Below, piece by piece: positions 14,222 through 21,374 of a DNA stretch of 24,679 nucleotides. The notes beneath the pieces were generated by a model that was not told the DNA's origin, did no database searches, and saw only the letters and a list, made by a program, of their open reading frames with translations. This stretch comes from DASUBN01 sp035465695 (GTDB lineage Bacteria > Pseudomonadota > Gammaproteobacteria > Natronospirales > REEB76). Each line of letters starts with the position of its first letter. The first letter of the stretch is position 1. A program made the translations under genes and the position numbers. The stretch spans positions 1 to 24,679 of the forward strand of contig DATIVR010000082.1 of assembly GCA_035465695.1 (NCBI GenBank), written 5' to 3'.

Positions 14222-14815
14222 TCAACGGTCCACGTACCAGCGGTTGCTGAGGGCCTTCAGCACCGCATCCGAGTAGTCGATGCCCACCGTGGCCCCGTTA
14301 TAGCGCTGCAGTGCTTCCCGGATGTCGCCGTGCGACTTGACGAGGTAGTACTTCAGGATGGTGCAGCCCATGCGCAGGTTGGTCTTGGCGTGCACCAGGC
14401 TGTCGTCCGGATGGCCGATGAGCTTCAGCCAGAACGGCATGATCTGCATGAGTCCCACCGCGCCGACCCGTGACACCGCATAGGCATCGAACTTGCTCTC
14501 GACTTGCACCAGCGCCAGCACCAGCTGCGGCGGCACCTGGGCGCGGGTCGCCTCGGCGTGGATCATGGTGAGGAGCTGGGTGCGCTCCTTGGAGTCCGGC
14601 ACCAGGTCCAGCATGCGCAGCGACATGGTGGAGAGCCACACCTGCCGGTCGTAGTCATCCCGGAAATCCGCTTGGTCATCGGTGGCTTTCTGCACCAGCG
14701 CGACCAGTTGCGGGTCAGGCTGTGTCAGGGTCACGTGGGATCGGGCGTGCGTGGCCGCCTGCACGGCGCAGGGCAGCAGCGCGGCGAGCAGCAGTGCTGG
14801 CGCTGCCGCCTTCAT
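14222..14815 (-). CDS. Soluble lytic transglycosylase (SLT domain), periplasmic
   Basis: A 197-residue protein with a signal peptide (MKAAAPALLLAALLPCAVQA, cleavage near 20-21). The catalytic SLT domain covers about 80-195: PPQLVLALVQVESKFDAYAVS with catalytic Glu106, GAVGLMQIMP (119-127), NLRMGCTILKYYL and the C-terminal ALQRYNG (168-174). It cleaves peptidoglycan glycan strands to 1,6-anhydro products. The signal sequence contains Cys16 but no clear lipobox at the right place, so a soluble periplasmic enzyme is more likely than a lipoprotein. Its start shares one base with the proS stop (TGATG), so it is co-translated with proS. The family assignment is firm; which MltC/E/Slt subgroup is not clear. 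Confidence 0.88.
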   Translation of the reverse strand: MKAAAPALLLAALLPCAVQAATHARSHVTLTQPDPQLVALVQKATDDQADFRDDYDRQVWLSTMSLRMLDLVPDSKERTQLLTMIHAEATRAQVPPQLVLALVQVESKFDAYAVSRVGAVGLMQIMPFWLKLIGHPDDSLVHAKTNLRMGCTILKYYLVKSHGDIREALQRYNGATVGIDYSDAVLKALSNRWYVDR

Positions 14816-16530
14816 CAGGCCGCCTTCATCCGCTGCCGGATGAAGTCCATGATCTGGACGGCGGGGATGTCCTGCTTGTCGGCGTCGGTGCGGCCCTTGT
14901 ACTCGATGGTCCCGGCGTCGAGGCCGCGGTCCGAAAGCACCAGGCGGTGCGGGATGCCGATGAGCTCCGCGTCGGCGAACATGGGGCCGGGCCGCAGGTC
15001 CCGGTCGTCCATCAGCACGTCAAAGCCTGCCGCCTGCAGTTCGCCGTAGAGCTTCTCCGCGGCGGCCTTCAGCTTCTCGGACTTGGCCATGTTCAGGGGC
15101 AGCAAGGCGATCTGGAACGGCGCGAGCTGCATGGGCCAGACGATGCCGCGCTCGTCGTGGCTCTGTTCGATGGCGGCCGCGACGATGCGGCTCACCCCGA
15201 TGCCGTAGCATCCCATCAGCAGGGTCACCTGCTTGCCGGTCTGGTCCAGCACCGAGGCGCCCATGGCCTTGGCGTACCTGTCTCCCAGCGAGAACACGTG
15301 GCCCACCTCGATGCCACGGGCGATGCCCAGCGTGCCCTTGCCGTCCGGCGAGGGATCGCCGGCCTGGACCCTGCGCAGGTCCTCCACCCGGGTGACCCGT
15401 GCGTCGCGCTCCCAGTTGGCGCCGGTGTAATGCTTGCCCGCCTGGTTGCCTCCGCACACGAAGTCGGCCAGCACTGCCGCGGCCCGATCCACGATCACCG
15501 GCACGTCCGCCGGCAAGTGCACCGGACCGATGAAGCCCGGCTTGCACTGGAGGGCCTTCCAGATCTCGCTCTCGTCCGCCAGCACCGATTCGCCGGGCAA
15601 CTCCGGCAGTTTCGCCGCCTTGGCCTCGTTGATCTCATGATCGCCCCGCAGGCACAGCGCCACCAAGCCCTTCTCGCCGCGGACGATCAGGGTCTTCACG
15701 CATCGCTTCGGATCCACCTTGAGGAAGGCCGAGACCTCCTCGATGGTCTTCTGGGTGGGCGTGTCGGTGAGCGCGAGTGCGGCCGCAGGAGCGGGGCGGT
15801 TGCCGGCTGGTGCCAGGGCTTCCGCCAGCTCCATGTTGGCGGTGTAGTCGGACTGGTCCGAGAACACGATCAGGTCTTCGCCGGAATCTGCCAGCACCTG
15901 GAACTCGTGCGACGCGCTGCCACCGATGGCCCCGGTGTCCGCCTTCACGGCGCGGAACTTGAGCCCCAGGCGCGTGAAGATGCGCGCATAGGTGTCGTAC
16001 ATGTTCTGGTATTCGGCATCCAGGCTCGCCTGGTCGATATGGAAGGAATAGGCGTCCTTCATGAGGAACTCGCGGGCCCGCATGATGCCGAAGCGCGGCC
16101 GTATCTCGTCGCGGAACTTGGTCTGGATCTGATACACGTTGAGGGGCAGCTGCTTGTAGCTGCGCAGCTCAGTGCGCGCCCAGTCCGTGACTACTTCCTC
16201 GGCGGTGGGCCCGTAACAGTATTCCTGCTCTTTGCGGTCGCGGATCTTCAACAGCTGTCCGCCGAACTTCTGCCAGCGGCCCGTCTCTTCCCACAACTCC
16301 TTGGGCTGTACCGTGGGCATCAGCATCTCCAGTGCCCCGGCCTTGTCCATCTCGTCGCGCACCACGGCCTCCACCTTGCGCATCACCCGCAGCCCCAGGG
16401 GCGTCCAGGTGTAGAGTCCGGCACCCAGCTTCTTCAGCATGCCGGAGCGCAGCATGAGCTTGTGGCTTGCCAGCTCGGCATCGGTAGGGGTCTCCTTGAC
16501 CGTATTCAGCGGGAAATGGGAGGCGCGCAT
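14815..16530 (-). CDS. proS: Prolyl-tRNA synthetase
   Basis: Charges tRNA-Pro. The 571-residue protein is the bacterial type with an editing insertion. It starts MRASHFPLNTVKE and has the motif 1 region near 45-75. The TxE proline-activation motif GPTAEEV is at 107-113, motif 2 FRDEIRPRFGIMRAREFLMKDAYSF is near 139-163, and motif 3 is GIGVSRIVAAAIEQ. The INS editing domain, which removes mischarged Ala-tRNA-Pro, occupies about 230-400 with DTPTQKTIEEVSAFLKV and CVKTLIVRG. The C-terminal anticodon-binding domain (FQIALLPLNM ... DDRDLRPGPMFADAELIGIPHRLV) is complete. The start at 16530 is the family N-terminus and is preceded by a -10 box. The downstream lytic transglycosylase overlaps its stop. 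Confidence 0.97.
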   Translation of the reverse strand: MRASHFPLNTVKETPTDAELASHKLMLRSGMLKKLGAGLYTWTPLGLRVMRKVEAVVRDEMDKAGALEMLMPTVQPKELWEETGRWQKFGGQLLKIRDRKEQEYCYGPTAEEVVTDWARTELRSYKQLPLNVYQIQTKFRDEIRPRFGIMRAREFLMKDAYSFHIDQASLDAEYQNMYDTYARIFTRLGLKFRAVKADTGAIGGSASHEFQVLADSGEDLIVFSDQSDYTANMELAEALAPAGNRPAPAAALALTDTPTQKTIEEVSAFLKVDPKRCVKTLIVRGEKGLVALCLRGDHEINEAKAAKLPELPGESVLADESEIWKALQCKPGFIGPVHLPADVPVIVDRAAAVLADFVCGGNQAGKHYTGANWERDARVTRVEDLRRVQAGDPSPDGKGTLGIARGIEVGHVFSLGDRYAKAMGASVLDQTGKQVTLLMGCYGIGVSRIVAAAIEQSHDERGIVWPMQLAPFQIALLPLNMAKSEKLKAAAEKLYGELQAAGFDVLMDDRDLRPGPMFADAELIGIPHRLVLSDRGLDAGTIEYKGRTDADKQDIPAVQIMDFIRQRMKAA

Positions 16531-16564
16531 GGTCGTTATATGGGTTTTGTGCTGGAAAGCCCGT

Positions 16565-16570
16565 ATTCTA
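16565..16570 (-). promoter_or_regulatory. Probable -10 box for proS
   Basis: The minus strand reads CGCTAGAATACGGGC. TAGAAT lies about 35 bases upstream of the proS ATG, with a predicted start near 16558 and a leader of about 27 bases. On the plus strand the same site reads TATTCT, a possible but unsupported -10 for the divergent KARI-like gene. Confidence 0.45.
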
Positions 16571-16608
16571 GCGGTCCACGGCACTTGAGCCTAGCTGCCA
16601 GCCTCTTC

Positions 16609-17595
16609 ATGAAGCTCTTCTACGACGCCGATATCGATCTCCAGCTGATCCGCGCGCGTCGCGTGGCGGTGCTGGGGTGGGGCGCCCAAGGCAAGGCCCA
16701 GGCAGCGAACTTGAAGGATTCGGGTGTCGATGTGCGAGTGGGGCTGCGTGCCGGCTCATCGTCACGCGCCGCCGCCTCGGCGGCTGGCCTGGCGGTGCTC
16801 GATCCTGCCGAAGCGGCCGCCTGGGCGGACGTGGTGGTGATGCTCATCCCCGACGAGGTCCAATCCCGGGTCTATCGGGAAGTGCTGGAGCCCAGACTCG
16901 CGCAGCATGCCACGCTCGTCTTCGCCCACGGATATAACATCCATTTCAGGCGCATCGTCCCGCGTCTTGACCTGGACGTGGTGATGGTGGCGCCCAACGG
17001 CATCGGCGACCAGGTGCGTATCCAATACCAGGCAGGCCACGGCGTACCGGGGCTGGTGGCGGTGCACCAGGACGTCTCCGGGCAGGCTCGCGCCCTGGCT
17101 TTCTCCTACGGGGGCGCCCTCGGTCTCGGCCGCGCCGGCATCACCGAATCCAGCTTCCGGGAAGAGACCGAGACCGACCTCTTCGCGGAGCAGGCGGTGC
17201 TGTCGGGTGGCCTCACCCATCTCATCAGCGCGGGCTTCGAGACATTGGTCGAAGCAGGTTACGCGCCCGAGGTCGCCTACTTCTGCTGCCTGCATGAGAT
17301 CAAGCTCATGGCGGACATGATCTATGCGCGTGGCATCGCCGGCATGCGCGAGTCCATCTCTTCCACCGCCGAGTTCGGGGACTACACCCGCGGTCCGCGC
17401 GTCATCGGCCCCGAGTCGCGAGCCGCCATGAAGGCCATGCTCAAGGAGATCCAGCGCGGTGAATTCGCTATGGAGCTGGCCCGGGAGATGGAATCCGGCA
17501 AGCCTGTCATCAAGGCCGGCAGGGCGGCGGCGCGCGCGGCCCTCCTGGACCAAGTGGGCGAGATGTTACGTAAAGGCATGAAGAAGCAAGGCTGA
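16609..17595 (+). CDS. Ketol-acid reductoisomerase-like protein with altered active site
   Basis: A 328-residue protein aligned with class I KARI (IlvC) along its length: N-terminus MKLFYDADIDLQLI, Rossmann loop GWGAQGKAQAANLKDSG (23-39), cofactor loop GLRAGSSSR (45-53) and a C-terminal knotted helical domain. KARI converts acetolactate to dihydroxyisovalerate using NADPH and two Mg ions. Kept are His107 (FAHGYNIHF), Asp190 and Glu194 (EETETDLFAEQ), Glu230 and Ser251. Changed are position 130, Asn where catalytic Lys is expected (VAPNGIGDQVR versus VAPKxPG), and position 226, Cys where a Mg-binding Glu is expected (YFCCLHE versus YFECLHE). The C-terminal segment also lacks the usual ending. 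It precedes pssA, as ilvC does in Pseudomonas, but ilvI and ilvH are absent. It is likely an intact paralogue with a different or lost reaction; assigning ilvC would be unsafe. Confidence 0.85.
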   Translation: MKLFYDADIDLQLIRARRVAVLGWGAQGKAQAANLKDSGVDVRVGLRAGSSSRAAASAAGLAVLDPAEAAAWADVVVMLIPDEVQSRVYREVLEPRLAQHATLVFAHGYNIHFRRIVPRLDLDVVMVAPNGIGDQVRIQYQAGHGVPGLVAVHQDVSGQARALAFSYGGALGLGRAGITESSFREETETDLFAEQAVLSGGLTHLISAGFETLVEAGYAPEVAYFCCLHEIKLMADMIYARGIAGMRESISSTAEFGDYTRGPRVIGPESRAAMKAMLKEIQRGEFAMELAREMESGKPVIKAGRAAARAALLDQVGEMLRKGMKKQG

Positions 17596-17649
17596 AGCGC
17601 CCGCGGCTTCATGGCATCATGTAGCCATAAACCCGAAGAGGCCGCCTGC

Positions 17650-18477
17650 ATGCAGAAGCCGCTCAGTCCCGATCCGGACGTGGATACCGAGGTCGGCGTC
17701 GACGAAGTGGAACCCGGCGCACCCGACACCGAAGGTCCCCGTCGCCGCGGCATCTTCCTGCTTCCCAACCTGTTCACGTCGGCCGGCCTGTTCTCCGGCT
17801 TCTATGCCATCGTCGCCGCGATGGTCGGCAAGTTCGAGCCGGCGGCCATCGCCGTGTTCGTGGCCATGGTGTTCGACAGCCTGGACGGCCGCGTTGCCCG
17901 CTGGACCCATACCGAGAGCGCCTTCGGCAAGGAATACGACAGTCTCTCCGACATGGTGTCCTTCGGCCTCGCGCCTGCGCTCGTCATGTACGAGTGGTCG
18001 CTGCATTCCATGACCGATTACGGCGTCATCCCCGGCAAGCTCGGCTGGATGGGCGCGTTCATCTATGCCGCCTGCGCCGCCATCCGCCTGGCGCGGTTCA
18101 ACGTGCGCGCCGGTGTGGTGGACAAACGTTACTTCCAGGGACTGCCCAGTCCCGCTGCCGCCGGTATCGTGGCCGGCGCGGTCTGGTGTGGCCTCTACTT
18201 CGACATCCCGGGTTCGGCCCTGGTCATCCCCGCTTACATCATCACCGTCGGTGCGGGCGTACTCATGGTGAGCAGCGTCGGTTACTACAGCTTCAAGGAC
18301 CTGAAGCTGCAGGGTCGCGTGCCGCTGGTGGTACTGCTGCTGGTGGTGTTGCTCATCGTGGTGATCTCCCTCGATCCGGAGATCGTGCTGTTCCTGGGGT
18401 TCCTCATCTACGCCGTGAGCGGCCTGCTCATGGCGTTATCCCGTTTCTACAGACGCCGGAGCCGCAGGGCCGCCTGA
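17650..18477 (+). CDS. pssA: CDP-diacylglycerol-serine O-phosphatidyltransferase
   Basis: Makes phosphatidylserine from CDP-diacylglycerol and serine in the inner membrane, the committed step to phosphatidylethanolamine. The 275-residue protein carries the CDP-alcohol phosphotransferase motif at 76-101: D-x2-D-G-x2-A-R-x8-G-x3-D-x3-D (Asp76, Asp79, Gly80, Ala83, Arg84, Gly93, Asp97, Asp101). About eight membrane helices follow the acidic N-terminal tail, and the C-terminus is Arg-rich. This is the multi-spanning type, not the peripheral E. coli type. The start at 17650 has GAAGAGG eight bases upstream; an in-frame ATG at 17611 would add 13 residues and lacks a clear ribosome site. It follows the KARI-like gene by 54 bases. 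Confidence 0.94.
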   Translation: MQKPLSPDPDVDTEVGVDEVEPGAPDTEGPRRRGIFLLPNLFTSAGLFSGFYAIVAAMVGKFEPAAIAVFVAMVFDSLDGRVARWTHTESAFGKEYDSLSDMVSFGLAPALVMYEWSLHSMTDYGVIPGKLGWMGAFIYAACAAIRLARFNVRAGVVDKRYFQGLPSPAAAGIVAGAVWCGLYFDIPGSALVIPAYIITVGAGVLMVSSVGYYSFKDLKLQGRVPLVVLLLVVLLIVVISLDPEIVLFLGFLIYAVSGLLMALSRFYRRRSRRAA

Positions 18478-18478
18478 G

Positions 18479-19201
18479 ATGGACCCGAAGCGTCTCCACC
18501 GCCTGCACGATCTCGGCATCACGACCTATGCGCCGCGCCGTGGCCGCGGCCAGGCGGCGGCGCGCGCGGTGCCGCCGCCGGCGCCCGCTCCGGTCACCGT
18601 CACCGCGCCCATCCCGCCGGTGTCGGAAGAGCGCAATCGCGCTATCGCCGCCATGGATTGGACCGACCTCAAAGCCGCGGTGAAGGGCTGCACTATCTGC
18701 GGCCTGCGTGCCGGCTGCACCCAGACCGTGTTCGGCGTGGGCGACGAGCAAGCTCGCTGGTTCGTGGTAGGTGAGGCGCCCGGTGCCGACGAGGACCGTC
18801 AGGGCGAGCCCTTCGTGGGCCGCGCCGGCCAGTTGCTGAACTCCATGATCCAGGCCATGGGTTTGAAGCGCGAGCAGGTCTATATCGCCAACATCCTGAA
18901 ATGCCGGCCGCCCGGCAACCGTGACCCGAAGCCTGAGGAAGCGGACCTCTGCCGACCGTACCTGGATCGCCAGCTTGCGTTGGTGAAACCGAAGATCATC
19001 CTCGCGGTGGGGCGCATCGCAGCACAGACCTTGTTGCACACCGATACCACCATCGGCCGCCTGCGCGGCACCGTGCACAAGCTCGGCGACACACCGGTGG
19101 TGGTCACTTACCATCCGGCATACCTGCTGCGCTCGCCGGGCGAGAAGCGCAAGGCATGGGCCGACCTCAAGCTGGCCATGAGCGTGGCCGGGAAACCATG
19201 A
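18479..19201 (+). CDS. Family 4 uracil-DNA glycosylase (Fe-S)
   Basis: Removes uracil from DNA. The 240-residue protein starts with a short basic segment and a Pro/Ala-rich linker (about 24-50), then the UDG fold. Motif A is GEAPGADEDRQGEPFVGRAGQLL (98-120) and motif B is YHPAYLL (211-217), where His212 is expected to be catalytic. Four cysteines at 71, 74, 142 and 158 have the C-x2-C ... C-x15-C spacing of the [4Fe-4S] cluster of family 4 enzymes. It begins one base after the pssA stop, and its own stop is nested with the rimI start (ATGA). The enzyme pairs logically with dcd, whose dUTP product can lead to uracil in DNA, though the genes are in separate operons. Confidence 0.92.
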   Translation: MDPKRLHRLHDLGITTYAPRRGRGQAAARAVPPPAPAPVTVTAPIPPVSEERNRAIAAMDWTDLKAAVKGCTICGLRAGCTQTVFGVGDEQARWFVVGEAPGADEDRQGEPFVGRAGQLLNSMIQAMGLKREQVYIANILKCRPPGNRDPKPEEADLCRPYLDRQLALVKPKIILAVGRIAAQTLLHTDTTIGRLRGTVHKLGDTPVVVTYHPAYLLRSPGEKRKAWADLKLAMSVAGKP

Positions 19202-19662
19202 ACGCCGCGGTCGCACCCATCACGCCGCTCTGCCGGCCCATGCACGAGGGCGACGTGCGCGCGGTCATGGACATCGAACGCCGCGCCTACCAGTTCCATT
19301 GGACCGAGGGCATCTTCCGTGACTGCCTGCGGGTCGGTTACTGCTGTTGGGTGATGGAAGTGGATGGCGCGGTGATCGGCTACGGCATCATGTCGCTGGT
19401 GGTGGGGGAGGCGCATCTTCTCAATATCTGCATCGCCCCCGAATGGCAGCGCCGCGGCTACGGCAAGCTGCTGCTGGAGCACTTCATGGAGTTGGCCCGG
19501 GAGCGCGGCGCCGCCCAGATGTTCCTGGAAGTCCGCCTCTCCAATACCGCGGCCCTGACCCTCTACCGCGACAGCGGTTTCAACGAGGTGGGCATGCGCA
19601 AGAACTATTATCCAGCGGTAAATGGGCGCGAGGATGCCATGATCCTCGCCATAGAGCTTTAG
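19198..19662 (+). CDS. rimI: Ribosomal protein bS18-alanine N-acetyltransferase
   Basis: A 154-residue GNAT acetyltransferase that acetylates the N-terminus of ribosomal protein S18. The acetyl-CoA loop is QRRGYGK (84-90). LEVRLSNTAALTLYRDSGF (110-128) includes Glu111 and Tyr123, spaced like the catalytic Glu103 and Tyr115 of Salmonella RimI. RKNYYP near 134-139 is the family ending. The ATG at 19198 is nested in the UDG stop; upstream in-frame codons lie within UDG and are rejected. The usual neighbour tsaB is not here. Confidence 0.9.
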   Translation: MNAAVAPITPLCRPMHEGDVRAVMDIERRAYQFHWTEGIFRDCLRVGYCCWVMEVDGAVIGYGIMSLVVGEAHLLNICIAPEWQRRGYGKLLLEHFMELARERGAAQMFLEVRLSNTAALTLYRDSGFNEVGMRKNYYPAVNGREDAMILAIEL

Positions 19663-19688
19663 AATCCCGCCGCGGCGGCCCATTCGGG

Positions 19689-19694
19689 TAGAAT
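19689..19694 (+). promoter_or_regulatory. Probable -10 box for prfC
   Basis: GGGTAGAATACGCCGCC: TAGAAT followed by a GC-rich discriminator, with a predicted start near 19701 and a leader of about 33 bases. A second TAGAAT at 19660-19665 overlaps the rimI stop codon, and the perfect palindrome CCGCCGCGGCGG (19667-19678) lies between the two boxes. Confidence 0.5.
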
Positions 19695-19733
19695 ACGCCG
19701 CCTTTTCCAGCAGTCAGACCTCGCAGACCGCCC

Positions 19734-21332
19734 ATGTTCGACCAAGAGATCCAGCGCCGGCGTACCTTCGCCATCATCTCGCATCCGGACGCGGGCAAGA
19801 CTACCCTCACCGAGAAGCTGCTGCTGTTCGGTGGCGCCATCCAGTTGGCCGGCGCCGTGAAGGGCCGCAAGGCCTCGCGCCACGCCACCTCCGATTGGAT
19901 GAAGCTCGAGCAGCAGCGCGGCATCTCCGTCACCTCCTCGGTGATGCAGTTCCCCTACGGCGACTGCATCGTGAACCTGCTGGACACCCCGGGCCACGAG
20001 GACTTCTCCGAGGATACCTACCGCACCCTCACGGCGGTGGACTCCGCGCTCATGGTCATCGACTGCGCCAAGGGTGTGGAAGAGCGCACCATCAAACTCA
20101 TGGAGGTGTGCCGCCTGCGCGACACGCCCATCACCACGTTCATCAACAAGCTGGACCGAGAAGCCCGCGACCCCATGTCGCTGCTGGACGAGGTGGAGCA
20201 GGTGCTGAAGATCCGCTGCGCGCCGGTCACCTGGCCCATCGGCATGGGCCGTGCGCTCAAGGGCATCTATCATTTCGGCACCGATCGCATCCACATCTAC
20301 GAAGGCGAGAAGAGCGGCAAGCTGGGCGAGACCCGCGTCATCCAGGGCCTCATGAGCGCGGAAGCCACCGAGCTCCTGGGCCATGACGCGGAGAGCTACC
20401 GGGCCGAGGTGGAGCTGGTGAAGGGCGCGTCCCATGCCTTCGACCTGCAGGAATACCTGGCCGGCCGCCTCACGCCGGTGTTCTTCGGCTCCGCCATCAA
20501 CAACTTCGGCGTGCGTGAACTGCTGGACGGCTTCGTCGCAAACGCACCCGGCCCGCGTTCCCGCGCTACCCTGAGCCGCGAGGTGCAACCCCTGGAGGAG
20601 AAGCTCACCGGCTTCGTCTTCAAGATCCAGGCCAACATGGACCCCCAGCACCACGACCGCATCGCCTTCGTGCGCCTCTGCTCCGGCCGTTACACTCCGG
20701 GCATGCGGGTCAGGCACGTGCGCATCGGCCGCGAGGTCAAGATCGCGGATGCCCTCACCTTCATGGCCGCCGAGCGCGAACGCGTGGAGGCGGCCTATGC
20801 CGGCGACATCATCGGCATCCACAACCACGGCACCGTGGCCATCGGCGATACCTTCACCCAGGGCGAAGACTTGACCTTCACCGGCATCCCCAACTTCGCG
20901 CCGGAGATCTTCCGCCGCGTGGTGCTGAAGGATCCGCTCAAGTCCAAGGCCCTGAGCAAGGGCCTGGCGCAGCTCTGCGAGGAGGGCGCCACCCAGCTCT
21001 TCAAGCCCATGCGCAACAACGACCTGATCCTGGGCGCCGTCGGCCTGCTGCAGTTCGACGTGGTGGCCTTCCGTCTCAAGGAGGAATACGGCGTGGAGTG
21101 CGTGTTCGACTCCATCCCGGTGGCCACTGCGCGCTGGGTGGAGTGCGACGACGCCAAGCGCCTGCAGGAGTTCCGCGACAAGGCGTTCGACAACCTGGCG
21201 CTGGACCATGCCAATAGCCTGGTCTATGTGGCGCCGACCATGGTCAACCTGCAACTGACGCAGGAACGCTGGCCGGAAGTCCGCTTCCGCAAGACTCGCG
21301 AGCACGGCACCGACAACGCCATGGCTGCGTAA
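19734..21332 (+). CDS. prfC: Peptide chain release factor 3
   Basis: A GTPase that releases RF1 and RF2 from the ribosome after peptide hydrolysis. The 532-residue protein has the P-loop SHPDAGKTT (16-24), switch I region SDWMKLEQQRGISVTSS, G3 DTPGHED (84-90), G4 NKLD (138-141), and the RF3-specific segment GASHAFDLQEYLAG. Domains II and III follow, with FVFKIQANMDPQHHDRIAFVR, LKDPLKSKALSKGLAQLCEEG and the GAVGLLQFDVVAFRLKEEY region. It is full length for the family. The ATG at 19734 gives the standard N-terminus (MFDQEIQRRRTFAIISHPD). It has its own promoter 72 bases after rimI. The MFS gene follows after a short gap. Confidence 0.97.
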   Translation: MFDQEIQRRRTFAIISHPDAGKTTLTEKLLLFGGAIQLAGAVKGRKASRHATSDWMKLEQQRGISVTSSVMQFPYGDCIVNLLDTPGHEDFSEDTYRTLTAVDSALMVIDCAKGVEERTIKLMEVCRLRDTPITTFINKLDREARDPMSLLDEVEQVLKIRCAPVTWPIGMGRALKGIYHFGTDRIHIYEGEKSGKLGETRVIQGLMSAEATELLGHDAESYRAEVELVKGASHAFDLQEYLAGRLTPVFFGSAINNFGVRELLDGFVANAPGPRSRATLSREVQPLEEKLTGFVFKIQANMDPQHHDRIAFVRLCSGRYTPGMRVRHVRIGREVKIADALTFMAAERERVEAAYAGDIIGIHNHGTVAIGDTFTQGEDLTFTGIPNFAPEIFRRVVLKDPLKSKALSKGLAQLCEEGATQLFKPMRNNDLILGAVGLLQFDVVAFRLKEEYGVECVFDSIPVATARWVECDDAKRLQEFRDKAFDNLALDHANSLVYVAPTMVNLQLTQERWPEVRFRKTREHGTDNAMAA

Positions 21333-21350
21333 GCATCGTGGTAGGCTAGG

Positions 21351-21368
21351 CCCCTCATCGACGAGGGG
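21351..21368 (+). promoter_or_regulatory. Hairpin that could hide the ribosome site of the MFS gene
   Basis: CCCCTC (21351-21356) pairs with GAGGGG (21363-21368) around six bases. GAGGGG is also the Shine-Dalgarno sequence for the MFS start at 21375, six bases downstream. The structure could reduce translation unless opened. No U-run follows, so it is not a terminator. Confidence 0.45.
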
Positions 21369-21374
21369 ATGCCA

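Noticed and set aside
14722..16608. Long plus-strand open frame opposite proS that continues into the KARI-like gene
   Set aside because: It is antisense to a complete proS, its residues are the low-complexity His/Gln/Gly/Arg-rich type seen on the reverse of GC-rich genes, and the family N-terminus of the KARI-like protein begins at 16609.
16531..16608. Leader peptide or attenuator before the KARI-like gene, as for branched-chain operons
   Set aside because: The 78-base gap has no Ile/Val/Leu-rich small frame and no terminator-antiterminator pair.
17523..18565. Shared GC run GGCGGCGGCGCGCGCG in the KARI-like and UDG genes
   Set aside because: A low-complexity stretch coding for Ala/Arg in both genes; no sign of a repeat element beyond it.
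19659..21305. 548-codon minus-strand open frame opposite prfC
   Set aside because: A shadow of prfC: it has no recognisable domain and the composition of reverse-strand GC-rich sequence, while prfC is canonical throughout.
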